Below, piece by piece: positions 63,700 through 64,000 of a stretch of DNA of 64,000 nt (the stretch's first letter is position 1; each line of letters starts with the position of its first letter). The notes below the pieces were generated by a model. It saw only the letters and a program-made list of their open reading frames with translations, was not told the DNA's origin and made no database searches. The DNA is taken from contig CAYRTS010000005.1 in assembly GCA_964427285.1 (NCBI GenBank), positions 1 through 64,000 on the forward strand, written 5' to 3'. Made by a program: the position numbers and the translations under genes. The DNA comes from SPCO01 sp964427285 (GTDB lineage Bacteria > Chloroflexota > Limnocylindria > Limnocylindrales > CSP1-4).

Positions 63700-64000
63700 C
63701 GTTCCTCGTGTTCTCCCTGCATTGTGCCTGGCCGTCGCCCGATGGCCACGTGCCTGAGGCACAGCCCCTTTGCGGGTGCTGCTGCCCCGTCGAAGGCCGG
63801 TCCAGGTCCGGCCAGTGCCGCCAGGACCGCGGTTTCATCTGCCTTGCCGAGTCCGACCTCCAGAAGGACAGCCACCATGCGGCGGACCATTCCCCGCAGG
63901 AACGAGTCGGCCCGGACGTCGATCGTCACGAGTCTACCCTCCCGACGGATCCGGACCAGGCTGACGGTCCGGATCGGCGAGCGATCCGACGCCCCGAAGG
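63696..64000 (-). CDS. truA: tRNA pseudouridine synthase TruA, C-terminal part (runs off the window)
   Basis: Only about 100 C-terminal residues are inside the window; the frame is open to its right edge. SDRSPIRTVSLVRIRREG, then VRADSFLRGMVRRMVAVLLEVGLGK and the final GLCLRHVAI, is the TruA C-terminal pattern. The enzyme makes pseudouridine at positions 38-40 of tRNAs. The catalytic Asp lies outside the window. The truA-rplM-rpsI order is common downstream of rplQ in bacterial ribosomal clusters. Confidence 0.93.
   Translation of the reverse strand, partial: FGASDRSPIRTVSLVRIRREGRLVTIDVRADSFLRGMVRRMVAVLLEVGLGKADETAVLAALAGPGPAFDGAAAPAKGLCLRHVAIGRRPGTMQGEHEER

Overview
The window is a continuous, gene-dense, high-GC piece of a bacterial chromosome. 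The housekeeping proteins, the frequent GTG/TTG starts, the promoters lying directly against start codons and the gene order (a cdaA-ybbR-glmM-glmS block, an F420-type PPOX protein, MutL-like and macro-domain genes inside a housekeeping operon) suggest a Chloroflexota lineage, perhaps the Limnocylindria/Ellin6529 side. That placement is inference: no rRNA gene is present. I see no CRISPR array, phage gene, transposase or plasmid gene. One tRNA, tRNA-Asn(GTT), sits at the left edge.

Left part (1-16.8 kb): tRNA-Asn, a two-domain sulfurtransferase, the dnaG-rpoD pair, a DEAD-box RNA helicase with a DbpA-type RNA-binding tail, a lipoprotein, an MMPL/RND exporter, a KOW-like mini-protein, a membrane-anchored beta-propeller protein, a probably frameshifted helical protein, a nucleoside hydrolase divergent from an acetoacetate-decarboxylase-like gene, and a YCII protein. 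At about 15.96 kb two unrelated genes, glycerol kinase and a sensor histidine kinase, have both lost their N-terminal parts at the same point and abut head to head. This is either a deletion scar or an assembly join.

Catabolic island (16.4-26.0 kb): a seven-gene leftward operon reads allH, allF(fdrA), allG (oxamate carbamoyltransferase subunits), allK (carbamate kinase), an isochorismatase-fold amidase, an NCS2-type permease and a free-standing protein resembling the C-terminal domain of allophanate hydrolase. It is divergent from a PucR-type regulator whose promoter carries a 15-bp direct repeat spaced by 32 bp. The genes fit uptake of a ureido or purine-derived compound, phosphorolysis to carbamoyl phosphate and ATP recovery. 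The usual allantoin-pathway enzymes are absent from the window. This is the most interesting system here.

Middle part (26-43 kb): pyrR, a DUF2330-type surface protein, a cupredoxin, NAD-type malic enzyme with a Zn-alcohol dehydrogenase, a membrane zinc-ribbon protein, pyruvate phosphate dikinase, a ferredoxin-NADP reductase-like flavoprotein, a recO-PPOX-glyS-SHOCT-microprotein operon, a geranylgeranyl-type prenyl synthase, a CNNM/CorC protein and glmU.

Right part (43-64 kb): an almost unbroken leftward block of core genes. In transcription order these are truA (partial)-rplM-rpsI, argF-TPR, cdaA-ybbR-glmM-glmS (c-di-AMP and amino-sugar synthesis), acpS-nnrD-alr-macro domain-small protein, mutL-like-unknown-tsaE-tsaB-rimI-tsaD (t6A tRNA modification), rsmA-ispE-ridA, then glmU and corC. 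Most neighbours overlap by 1-22 nt, which indicates translational coupling. A recurrent promoter pattern, a TANNNT-like box ending 6-7 nt before the start codon, suggests that leaderless mRNAs are common in this organism.
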